Made by a program: the position numbers and the translations under genes. 9,468 nucleotides of DNA. Source: Bryobacterales bacterium. GTDB taxonomy: Bacteria > Acidobacteriota > Terriglobia > Bryobacterales > Bryobacteraceae. Within the stretch, counting starts at the first letter, position 1. Each line of letters starts with the position of its first letter. Below, piece after piece: positions 1 to 5,983 of the stretch. The notes beneath the pieces were generated by a model. The model was not told the origin of the DNA and did not search any database. It was given only the letters and a program-made list of their open reading frames with translations. The DNA is taken from positions 1 to 9,468 of the forward strand of contig PLMF01000376.1 of assembly GCA_003142355.1 (NCBI GenBank). The letters are read 5' to 3'.

Positions 1-516
1 CACAAGGGCCGGTTTCAGTTGATACTGAATCAGATCGCATCAAAAATTCCGGGCGTCAAGAAGATCGACACGAAGAAAACAGACGACGGTAGACTTCTCC
101 TTCGATTCAATGACCGCGGGTTCCAGGACCCGTTCTTCGCGCAGCAGATGTCCGATGGCACGCTGAAAATGTTTGCCTACATGTTGCTGCTGGAGGATCC
201 CGATCCCGCGCCCTTTATCTGCATCGAGGAACCGGAGAATGGCCTCTATCATAAACTGCTGGAGGCCCTGGCCTCTGAGTTTCGATCTCACGCTACCGGC
301 AGGAAAAACGCCCCGCAGATCTTCGTAACCACTCACCAGCCATACTTTGTAGACGCGCTATCGCCCAACGAGACGTGGGTTCTGGAGAAGGGTCGAGACG
401 GCTTTTCGACGATTAGGCAAGCCAGCGCCGATCCAACTGTTCAGAACATGGTTGAGGAAGGCCTGCCACTCGGAAGCTTGTGGTATAGCGACTACCTGGA
501 CGCGAGGCCAGCCTGA
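1..516 (+). CDS. AAA_21-type ATPase, C-terminal part (5' end outside window)
   Basis: The frame is open from base 1, so the gene begins upstream; the TTG at 19 is just an internal leucine codon. The visible 171 residues are the C-terminal half of an ABC/SMC-like AAA ATPase (AAA_21/AAA_15 group). Visible motifs, numbered from the first visible codon: a signature-like SDGTLK at 51-56, a Walker B strand FICIEEPENG at 72-81 with the catalytic glutamate, a D-loop region straight after it, and an H-loop VTTHQPYF at 109-116. The Walker A P-loop must lie upstream. Such ATPases act as the NTP-driven sensor or switch of nuclease pairs (OLD/Gabija, PARIS, Septu). The stop codon overlaps the ATG of the DUF4276 gene by one base (TGATG), so the two are almost certainly co-translated. 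The family call is firm; a defence role is inference from the pairing. Confidence 0.85.
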   Translation, partial: HKGRFQLILNQIASKIPGVKKIDTKKTDDGRLLLRFNDRGFQDPFFAQQMSDGTLKMFAYMLLLEDPDPAPFICIEEPENGLYHKLLEALASEFRSHATGRKNAPQIFVTTHQPYFVDALSPNETWVLEKGRDGFSTIRQASADPTVQNMVEEGLPLGSLWYSDYLDARPA

Positions 517-1175
517 TGCATTTCGAGATCCTGGTCGAGGATGCATCTGGTGAACTGCTTCTGGGCTCGTTGCTGCCGAAGATCCTCGGTAAGAACGGAG
601 ACTCGCATACCTGGAGGATGCACGCCTACAAGGGGATTGGCAGGATTCCCAGAGATCTCCGGGGCAAAACCGATCCTTCAAAACGTATCCTTTTGGACCG
701 GCTACCCAAGCTACTCGCTGGCTACGGCAGGAGCCATCATGGGTTGGATTCCGCGGTTGTTGTCGTTGTCGACCTCGATGACCGAGACTGCGTTGCTTTC
801 AAAGAGGAGTTGCTCCAAGTCCTGAAGCGATGCCACCCGAAGCCCCGCGCTCTGTTTCGATTGGCAATCGAGGAAATGGAAGCGTGGCTGCTCGGTGACA
901 GACGTGCAATTCTCAAGGAGTTCCCGCAAGCCAAAGTGCACGTCCTCCATTCCTACCGCCAGGACTCGATCTGCGGAACGTGGGAAACGTTGGCCGACGC
1001 GCTGTTCCCGGGCGGCTCGCTTGCGCTCAAAGCAGAAGGGTATCCGAGAATTGGAGAGGAGAAGTGCAAATGGGCCTCTCTGATTGGGCCTCACCTTGAT
1101 GTCGAAGCCAATCTGTCCCCGAGCCTCAGCGTTTTCAAGTTGGGATTGTTGAAGTTGTCCGGCGCGGAAGTATAG
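516..1175 (+). CDS. DUF4276 family protein, TOPRIM-like, partner of the AAA ATPase
   Basis: This is a 219-residue protein. Its N-terminus, HFEILVEDASGELLL (E8), has the form of the first TOPRIM strand with its acidic residue. A run of valines leads into DLDD at 86-89, the expected second acidic motif, followed by AIEEMEAWLLGD at 117-128. The C-terminal block KWASLIGPHLDVEANLSPS at 185-203 is typical of DUF4276. TOPRIM folds bind a divalent metal and often cut nucleic acid; in OLD and PARIS proteins a TOPRIM domain or partner is the effector of an AAA ATPase. I therefore infer a metal-dependent nuclease or regulatory partner of the upstream ATPase, not a demonstrated activity. Translation is coupled: ATG 516 overlaps the upstream TGA. 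The next gene has its own promoter, so the unit probably ends here. Confidence 0.8.
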   Translation: MHFEILVEDASGELLLGSLLPKILGKNGDSHTWRMHAYKGIGRIPRDLRGKTDPSKRILLDRLPKLLAGYGRSHHGLDSAVVVVVDLDDRDCVAFKEELLQVLKRCHPKPRALFRLAIEEMEAWLLGDRRAILKEFPQAKVHVLHSYRQDSICGTWETLADALFPGGSLALKAEGYPRIGEEKCKWASLIGPHLDVEANLSPSLSVFKLGLLKLSGAEV

Positions 1176-1216
1176 CCGGCGAGACGGTCGTATTCCCCAG
1201 CCGCTTTTGGCCCTCG

Positions 1217-1225
1217 TGCTACACT
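1217..1225 (+). promoter_or_regulatory. Extended -10 promoter element for the APC permease gene
   Basis: TGCTACACT is a TG-n extended -10 (TG at 1217-1218, TACACT at 1220-1225). No good -35 is visible 16-18 bases upstream, as expected for an extended -10. The predicted transcription start, about 1232, is two bases before the TTG start codon at 1234, so the mRNA would be essentially leaderless. Confidence 0.55.
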
Positions 1226-1233
1226 GACCCATC

Positions 1234-2559
1234 TTGACGCCCCCTGAGAGCCCCCCAACGCTCGAACGCCCCATCGGCCTGGTGCATGCGACGGCCATGG
1301 TGGTGGGCATCATCATCGGCGCTTCGATTTTCGTTCAGCCCGCGGAAATCAACTGGCACGTGCCCAGTATCCCGGGCGTGCTTTCGGTGTGGATCGCCGC
1401 TGGAATCCTGACGCTATGCGGCTCGCTGGTGTGCGCGGAACTCTCCTCGACATTTCCCCGGACCGGCGGCGTTTACGTCTTTCTCAAGGAGACTCTCTCG
1501 CCGGCGTGCGGGTTCCTGTGGGGCTGGGCCATGTTCTGGAGCGCGCATTCGGGGATCATCGCGGCCACTTCGGTCATCTTGGCGCGGTACATCGCGTTCT
1601 TCATTCCGCTCGACGATTTCGGAATCCGCGCCGCGGCTATCGGCGGCATCATAGTACTGTCGTTCGTCAACTATCTGGGAGTCCGCCAAGGGAGCCTGCT
1701 GCAAACCATCGTGACCACGGCCAAAGTGGCGGCGATTGTTCTGCTGCTGGCGATGGTGGTCGCATTCGGCTCTCCTGCCCGCCAGGCTGCGTCCCTCCCC
1801 GTAGCACCCCCGATCTCTTTCCGGGAGTTCGTGCTGGCAATTGGCGCCGCGCTGTTCGCGTTCGGTGGCTGGCACATGGTTACCTACACCGCGGGGGAAA
1901 CGCGCAACCCGGAGAAAACCATTCCGCGGGCGCTGTTGATTGGGTCGCTGGTGGTCACCACGTGTTATGTCGCCCTGAATGCAGCCTATCTGTACCTGCT
2001 TCCCCTGCGCCGGGCGATCTCTTCCACGCGCGTGGCCGCCGACGCCGCTTACGCGCTGGCGGGCGCTCCAGGCGCCGCCGCCATTTCGGCGCTGGTGATT
2101 CTCTCGGCCACCGGGGTTCTCAACGGCGTTATTCTGGCGGGGCCGCGGACCTACTTCGCCATGGCCCAGGAAGGCCTGGCTTTTCGCTGGCTGGCCGCCA
2201 TTCACCCGCGTTTCCACACGCCGCACCACGCCATCCTGGTCCAGGCGCTGTGGTCGTCGGTGCTGGTGGCCACGGGGACCTACCGCGCGCTGTTCACACG
2301 CGTGATCTACACCGAGTGGCTGTTCTTTGCGCTCATGGCCATCGGGCTCGTGCGCCTGCATCGCCGCCCGGGCTACTCGCCTCCCTACCGCGCCTGGGGC
2401 TATCCTTTGGTTCCGCTGGCGTTTATCGGAGCCGCGATCCTGGTGGCCGTGATTCAAATCGCCGCCGATCCGCTTCAGGCCGCCACGGGGCTGGCTCTGG
2501 TCGTGTTAGGATTGCCAGTTTACCACCTTCGGGTGCGGAGACATCGTGCGCATCATTGA
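1234..2559 (+). CDS. APC-superfamily amino acid permease (LAT-like)
   Basis: This is a 441-residue integral membrane protein, full length for the APC family (about 12 membrane segments). The first helix carries the diagnostic GIIIGASIF at 25-33, which unwinds to bind the substrate amino and carboxyl groups. FAFGGWHMVTYTAGE at 208-222 followed by TRNPEKTIPRA at 223-233 is the conserved helix 6 and loop, and PPYRAWGYP at 383-391 is the typical late loop of the LAT/SLC7-like branch. Expected role: uptake or exchange of an amino acid or related amine across the inner membrane; the substrate cannot be read from sequence. The TTG at 1234 is chosen because it gives a normal N-terminus just before TM1 and sits right behind a strong -10 element. 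The 3' end overlaps the amidohydrolase by 14 bases, which points to a shared pathway. Confidence 0.9.
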   Translation: MTPPESPPTLERPIGLVHATAMVVGIIIGASIFVQPAEINWHVPSIPGVLSVWIAAGILTLCGSLVCAELSSTFPRTGGVYVFLKETLSPACGFLWGWAMFWSAHSGIIAATSVILARYIAFFIPLDDFGIRAAAIGGIIVLSFVNYLGVRQGSLLQTIVTTAKVAAIVLLLAMVVAFGSPARQAASLPVAPPISFREFVLAIGAALFAFGGWHMVTYTAGETRNPEKTIPRALLIGSLVVTTCYVALNAAYLYLLPLRRAISSTRVAADAAYALAGAPGAAAISALVILSATGVLNGVILAGPRTYFAMAQEGLAFRWLAAIHPRFHTPHHAILVQALWSSVLVATGTYRALFTRVIYTEWLFFALMAIGLVRLHRRPGYSPPYRAWGYPLVPLAFIGAAILVAVIQIAADPLQAATGLALVVLGLPVYHLRVRRHRAHH

Positions 2560-3526
2560 CTTTCACAATCACTACTACCCGCCGGCCTACCTGGAGGCGC
2601 TGCGCTCCGGCTCGAGCGCCGTCGAGGTGACCATCGACGACGACGGGAATCCGCGCATCTACTATCCCGGCGACTACAACATCGCCGTTCCCGGACACCG
2701 CGACATCGATTACCGCGAGCGGGTGCTCGCCGAGCACGGCGTCGATATCCAGGTGCTCACGCTGACCACACCGGGCACGCACGTCGAGGCTCCAGCCACC
2801 GCCGTGCGGTTCGCCGCCCTGGTGAACGATGCCTTCGCCGCCGTGGCCCAAAGTAAGCGCGGCCGGTTCACCGCGCTGGCCACCTTGCCCTTGAACGATC
2901 CGGCGGCATCCGTCAAAGAACTGGAGCGGGCCTGCCGCGATCTGGGTTTCCGCGGCGCCATGCTGTTCAGCAACGTGAACGGAGTTGGTCTGAACGACCA
3001 GCGGTTCTGGCCTATCTATGAAGCGGCCGACCATCTCGGCGCGGTGCTTTATATCCACCCCACGCACCCCGTGGGCGTGGAGGCCATGACCGACTTCTGG
3101 CTCATGCCGCTGGTGGGCTTCCTGATGGACACCACGCTGGCGGCGGCCAAACTGGTATTCGCCGGCGTTCCCGAGCGTTTCCCCCGCATCCAGTGGGCGC
3201 TCTGCCACCTGGGCGGCGCAATTCCGTACCTGGCGGAGCGGCTGGACCGGGGCTTTTACGCGTTCAGCGAATGCCGCGCCAACATACCGCGGCCGCCCAG
3301 CGACTATTTGAAGCAGTTCTACTACGACACCGTCAACTTCGATCGGCACGCGCTTCAGTTGGGGATCGCGTTCGCGGGTGTGGAGCACGTTCTGGCGGGC
3401 AGCGATTACCCGCACCAGATCGGCAGCATCCCGCGCATGTTGGAAAGCATTCGTGGGCTCGATGTTTCCGAATCGGAGAGGGCCGCCATCTTCGGCGGCA
3501 ACGCCGCGCGCCTGCTCGGCCTGTAG
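2546..3526 (+). CDS. Metal-dependent amidohydrolase, ACMSD-like (Amidohydro_2 family)
   Basis: This is a 326-residue TIM-barrel hydrolase or decarboxylase. The metal and catalytic residues of the Amidohydro_2 (PF04909) group are all visible: HxH at H7/H9 (DFHNHYYP), H171 in LYIHPTHP, H221 in LCHLGG and D287 in AGSDYPH. The layout matches 2-amino-3-carboxymuconate-6-semialdehyde decarboxylase and related gamma-resorcylate-type decarboxylases, which bind a divalent metal and act in the cytoplasm. Decarboxylation or hydrolysis of a small aromatic or amino-carboxylate is therefore possible; the exact substrate is unknown. GTG 2546 is preferred because GGAG at 2537-2540 sits five bases upstream and the HxH strand starts at once, as in the family. 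It overlaps the permease gene and is probably co-transcribed with it. The stop TAG forms part of the palindromic repeat that follows. Confidence 0.88.
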   Translation: MRIIDFHNHYYPPAYLEALRSGSSAVEVTIDDDGNPRIYYPGDYNIAVPGHRDIDYRERVLAEHGVDIQVLTLTTPGTHVEAPATAVRFAALVNDAFAAVAQSKRGRFTALATLPLNDPAASVKELERACRDLGFRGAMLFSNVNGVGLNDQRFWPIYEAADHLGAVLYIHPTHPVGVEAMTDFWLMPLVGFLMDTTLAAAKLVFAGVPERFPRIQWALCHLGGAIPYLAERLDRGFYAFSECRANIPRPPSDYLKQFYYDTVNFDRHALQLGIAFAGVEHVLAGSDYPHQIGSIPRMLESIRGLDVSESERAAIFGGNAARLLGL

Positions 3527-3549
3527 GGGCCGGGCATGCCCGGCCCACC
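3523..3549 (+). repeat. Palindromic repeat, copy 1, carrying the amidohydrolase stop codon
   Basis: A perfect 20-bp palindrome occupies 3527-3546 (half-site GGGCCGGGCA). Together with its left flank GTA and right flank ACC it matches, in reverse complement, the element at 9261-9295: both read GTAGGGGCCGGGCA ... TGCCC ... CCACC. The TAG inside the left flank is the stop codon of the upstream gene in both cases. It lies between convergent genes (amidohydrolase and hicB), so a bidirectional transcription stop is plausible, although no T-tract follows. Confidence 0.7.
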
Positions 3550-3553
3550 GATC

Positions 3554-3763
3554 TCATGCGATCAGAAGCCGGCCTTTGGGTTCGGGAATGGGCCGGCCAA
3601 GTTCTCGCGCTGTCTCGATCCACTCCGCGATGACGATTTCCGCGTTTGCCAGGGCTTCCTGCCGGGTAGTGCCATCGGCGGCGCAGCCTGCCAGTTCCGG
3701 CACTTCGGCGATGAACGCCGCGTCCTCATCGCTCCAGTAGAGAATGATCTCGTACTTGGTCAC
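3554..3763 (-). CDS. hicB: HicB-family antitoxin (short form)
   Basis: This is a 69-residue protein with the HicB partial RNase H-like fold: a TKYEIILYWSDEDAAFIAEV first strand pair, then PELAGCAADGTTRQEAL at 22-38, a helix AEIVIAEWIETA at 41-52, and the conserved GRPIPEP at 56-62. It has no added C-terminal DNA-binding domain, so it is the minimal antitoxin form. Its role would be to bind and mask the HicA mRNA-cleaving toxin in the cytoplasm. The GTG start at 3763 follows the hicA TGA with no gap, and the purine-rich stretch AAGAGGGGGG at the end of hicA serves as ribosome binding site, so translation is coupled. The order hicA-hicB is the common one. Confidence 0.88.
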   Translation of the reverse strand: MTKYEIILYWSDEDAAFIAEVPELAGCAADGTTRQEALANAEIVIAEWIETARELGRPIPEPKGRLLIA

Positions 3764-4012
3764 TCAACCCCCCTCTTCCAGCTTATATCGAACGATGACC
3801 TTGCGCACTTGCTTGACCTGATACGGTTTGGCGAATGAGCCGCGCGGCTGGAGATTCAGGATCTCGGCGACGTCCGACCGAGTGAAGATATGGTGACTCC
3901 CTTTGATCCGTTCGGAGAAGCGGAGATCCACAAGCAGAGCCTGCAAATCGGCGAACCGGATGTTCGCGTCTGCGCCGCCATGAAGGACCCGCGAAAGGAC
4001 GGACTCGCGCAC
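3764..4012 (-). CDS. hicA: HicA-family toxin (mRNA interferase)
   Basis: This is an 82-residue protein with the HicA dsRBD-like fold. GSHHIF (H40/H41) carries the catalytic histidine; NLQPRG and AKPYQVKQVRKVI form the C-terminal strand and helix. HicA toxins cleave mRNA and arrest translation when HicB is lost. The frame is open much further upstream (to 4288), but the GTG at 4012 is chosen because a -35/-10 pair ends six bases before it and because the N-terminal lead MRESVLSRVLHG is a normal length for this HicA branch; residues read upstream of it look non-conserved. About 12 extra residues precede the core NIRFADLQ. The pair is next to a transposon region, a common site for toxin-antitoxin modules. 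Confidence 0.85.
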   Translation of the reverse strand: MRESVLSRVLHGGADANIRFADLQALLVDLRFSERIKGSHHIFTRSDVAEILNLQPRGSFAKPYQVKQVRKVIVRYKLEEGG

Positions 4013-4018
4013 ACCACC

Positions 4019-4048
4019 ATTATGCAAAGAGCAGCCTGCGGACGCCAA
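4019..4048 (-). promoter_or_regulatory. Promoter of hicAB, predicting a leaderless hicA mRNA
   Basis: Read on the minus strand: -35 TTGGCG (4048-4043), an 18-base spacer, then -10 CATAAT (4024-4019). The -10 is followed by GGTGGT and then the GTG start codon at 4012. Counting seven bases from the end of the -10 puts transcription start exactly on that GTG. Confidence 0.6.
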
Positions 4049-4073
4049 CTGCTGAAGTAACTTCAGGGCCCGG

Positions 4074-4220
4074 TCATCTTGCCCGCTTTGCGCACTCCTG
4101 TGAAAGCAGATCCATGACGGTAGCGACATATTGGAGCTCTTCGGCGGTGACTCCGCGCTCCATTCTTCTGACCACATCTTGGAGTGGTTCGACGCGGCGG
4201 TCGATCCGTTGCCTGTCTTC
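4074..4220 (-). pseudogene. Possible gene remnant upstream of hicA
   Basis: An open minus-strand frame of 48 codons plus stop, bounded upstream by another stop (TGA 4223-4221). It reads as a charged, helix-like peptide containing EPLQDVVRRMERGVTAEELQ and VATVMDLLSQECAKRAR. It looks more protein-like than the overlapping frame, but has no good start signal: possible starts are GTG 4175 or ATG 4163. It may be the tail of a gene cut by the neighbouring transposon. I do not recognise a family, and it could be chance. Confidence 0.25.
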
Positions 4221-4240
4221 TCAAGAAACGCAATTGCCCT

Positions 4241-4266
4241 CAGAGGGTGATAACCTCGGGATGGGC
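4241..4266 (+). repeat. Imperfect direct repeat flanking the transposon region, left copy
   Basis: The sequence from CAGAGGGTGATAACCT onward aligns with 6084-6104: C-GAGGG-ATAACCT-GG-TGGGC is shared, about 20 matching bases with one mismatch and three small gaps. The GATAACCT core (4249-4256 and 6090-6097) is identical. The two copies bracket the transposase gene in direct orientation. This could be a diverged target duplication or chance similarity. Confidence 0.3.
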
Positions 4267-4315
4267 CGCGCTGGAAGCCAACCGGCATGATGCCTCCGAG
4301 AACAGGAGCGCCATC

Positions 4316-5983
4316 GTGCCAGAAACGAGGCTGTCCATGCTCAAGATTCGCGAGGTCCTGAGGCTGTCAGAAAAAGGGCTCACCCAGCACCACGTTGCTC
4401 AACGCTGCAGGATCGGCCAAGCCACGGTCCACAAGTACTTGAAACTGGCCAAGGCCGCCAACGTCGCTTGGCCGCTCCCGAAGGACTATGGAGAAGAGGG
4501 CCTGCAGGAGGTCCTTCTGGGGAAGCGAATCGGCGTGCGCCGCCGGGTCCATGCGCCGCCGGATTTCACGGCGATCCACAAGGAACTACAAACCAACAAG
4601 AACCTAACCCTGAAGCTCCTCTGGCAGCAGTACAGGCAGCAGCAGCCGCGCGGCTACGGCTACAGCCGCTTCTGCGATCTTTGCAAAGAATGGTGTCGCT
4701 GCAAGAACGTAACGCTCTGCCCGCACCATCGCTCTGGTGAAAGAACTTTCGTCGATTGCGCCGGGGCAACCATCTCGGTTCACGAGAGCCGACAAACGGC
4801 TCTTGACTGGATGCTGAACCTGCTACAAGGAGCGCTACCACTTAACGCGCTTGCCAAGGAACTGGACGGAGTACCGTTGCCGGAATTGGAGTGCCTCCTG
4901 GCCTCGGTTACCCGGGAACGACTCTCGATCCGGAACAAGGCGATGGCCGTTCTTGCCGGCCTGCAAGGTATCAGTTATGCCTCAATCGGTGGGTTCCTTC
5001 GAATTTCCAAGTTAGCCGCGCGGAAATATTGCATGCTGTGTCGAGAAGGGGGGACGGCGCTGCTGTTCGCCAGAAAATCGCGCGCCACCAAGAAATCTGA
5101 CAAGAGCTCCACAAAACTTGCCGTCTTCGCCTTGTTGCACTCGCCACCAGCGGAACACGGCATTAACCGGACTACGTGGAAGATGACCGATCTTACAAGA
5201 ATCCTGCGAGAACAGGGGCAGCCCCTTTGTGCTGACATCATTCGGAAGATCATCAAGGAAGCGGGTTACAAATGGCGCAGGGCTCGCTTCGTGCTCACCA
5301 GCGCGGACCCTGAGTACCGGACCAAAGTGGAGGACATCAAAAAGATCTTGTCTGAACTCGGCCAAGACGAAGCCTTTTTCTCAATCGACGAATACGGCCC
5401 GTTCGCAGTGAAGAGGAAGGGCGGGTTAAAGCGCGTCGCCCCCGACCAAGCATATGTGGTTCCGCAGTTGCAGAAGTCGAAAGGGTGGATGATCCTCACC
5501 GCCGCGCTTGAGCTATCAAGGAACCAGGTGAACCATTTCTATTCCCGCGCAAAGAACACCGAGGAAATGGTCAAAATGGCGGATCTCCTGCGTGCTCAGT
5601 ACCGTTCTTGTCGTACGATCTATCTATCGTGGGATGCAGCCTCGTGGCACATCTCGAAAAAGTTGCTCGCTCATTTGGAGAAACTCAATCAGGAGGCAGC
5701 ACGAGATGGTTATCCCATCGTGAAGACCGCTCCACTGCCCGCCGGAGCACAATTCCTCAATGTGATCGAGTCGGTATTTAGCGGGATGGCCAGAGCAATC
5801 ATTCATAACAGCGACTACCCTTCCATCGAGGCCGCCAAGGACGCCATCGACCGTTACTTTTCTGACAGAAACGGACACTTTTCTCAGCACCCCAAGCGGG
5901 CAGGGCAAAAGATCTGGGGAAAAGAGCGCGTGCCCACCGAGTTTCTCGAAGGGCAAAACTGCAAAGACCCGCTATATCGGTAG
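4316..5983 (+). CDS. Chimeric transposase: IS21 IstA N-terminus joined to an IS630-family DDE transposase
   Basis: A single 555-codon frame. Residues 1-157 match the front of IS21 IstA: an HTH region LSMLKIREVLRL...GLTQHHVAQR, the stretch LTLKLLWQQYR...GYGYSRFCDLCKEW, and the strand RTFVDCAGAT that begins the IstA catalytic core (D147). From about residue 158 (SRQTALDWMLNLLQG) it is an IS630 transposase: its own HTH (LSIRNKAMAVLAGLQGIS...FLRIS), HGINRTTWKM, then the DDE_3 domain with D358 (FFSIDEYGPF), D440 (YLSWDAASWH) and E485 (NVIESVFSGM), ending NCKDPLYR as in close relatives. All three IS630 acidic residues are present, so that half may be active. GTG 4316 is chosen over an upstream ATG at 4184 because AGGAG (4304-4308) lies seven bases before it and IstA proteins begin this way. 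Confidence 0.8.
   Translation: MPETRLSMLKIREVLRLSEKGLTQHHVAQRCRIGQATVHKYLKLAKAANVAWPLPKDYGEEGLQEVLLGKRIGVRRRVHAPPDFTAIHKELQTNKNLTLKLLWQQYRQQQPRGYGYSRFCDLCKEWCRCKNVTLCPHHRSGERTFVDCAGATISVHESRQTALDWMLNLLQGALPLNALAKELDGVPLPELECLLASVTRERLSIRNKAMAVLAGLQGISYASIGGFLRISKLAARKYCMLCREGGTALLFARKSRATKKSDKSSTKLAVFALLHSPPAEHGINRTTWKMTDLTRILREQGQPLCADIIRKIIKEAGYKWRRARFVLTSADPEYRTKVEDIKKILSELGQDEAFFSIDEYGPFAVKRKGGLKRVAPDQAYVVPQLQKSKGWMILTAALELSRNQVNHFYSRAKNTEEMVKMADLLRAQYRSCRTIYLSWDAASWHISKKLLAHLEKLNQEAARDGYPIVKTAPLPAGAQFLNVIESVFSGMARAIIHNSDYPSIEAAKDAIDRYFSDRNGHFSQHPKRAGQKIWGKERVPTEFLEGQNCKDPLYR
4316..5983 (+). mobile_element. Composite IS21/IS630 remnant, ends not defined
   Basis: The core of a mobile region. 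The IS21 part lacks most of istA's catalytic domain and all of istB. The IS630 part is nearly whole at protein level. I compared the 50-60 bases on either side of the IS630 portion (near 4740-4810 and 5984-6060) and saw no matching terminal inverted repeats, and no TA-flanked boundary could be fixed. The real element may extend to the direct repeats at 4241-4266 and 6084-6104. Confidence 0.55.
4785..4803 (+). other. Hairpin exactly at the IS21/IS630 junction
   Basis: AGAGCCG (4785-4791) and CGGCTCT (4797-4803) form a perfect 7-bp stem around the loop ACAAA. It spans the codons where similarity changes from IstA to IS630 (residues 157-162). It may be a trace of the IS630 end or of the joining event. 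Confidence 0.4.

Noticed and set aside
1389..2630. Long plus-strand frame overlapping the first permease
   Set aside because: It is arginine- and glycine-rich, without domains, and is a GC-rich shadow of the permease, which has clear APC motifs.
2423..3415. 330-codon minus-strand frame opposite the amidohydrolase
   Set aside because: It is an antisense shadow produced by high GC third positions; the plus strand has all catalytic residues of the amidohydrolase family.
4013..4288. Long form of HicA beginning at ATG 4288
   Set aside because: The added residues are not HicA-like and run over the transposon's left side; the promoter at 4019-4048 lies inside this stretch and points to GTG 4012.
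4184..4315. Upstream ATG at 4184 as start of the transposase
   Set aside because: It lacks a ribosome binding site and adds 44 residues unlike IstA, while GTG 4316 has AGGAG at the right distance and the normal IstA beginning.
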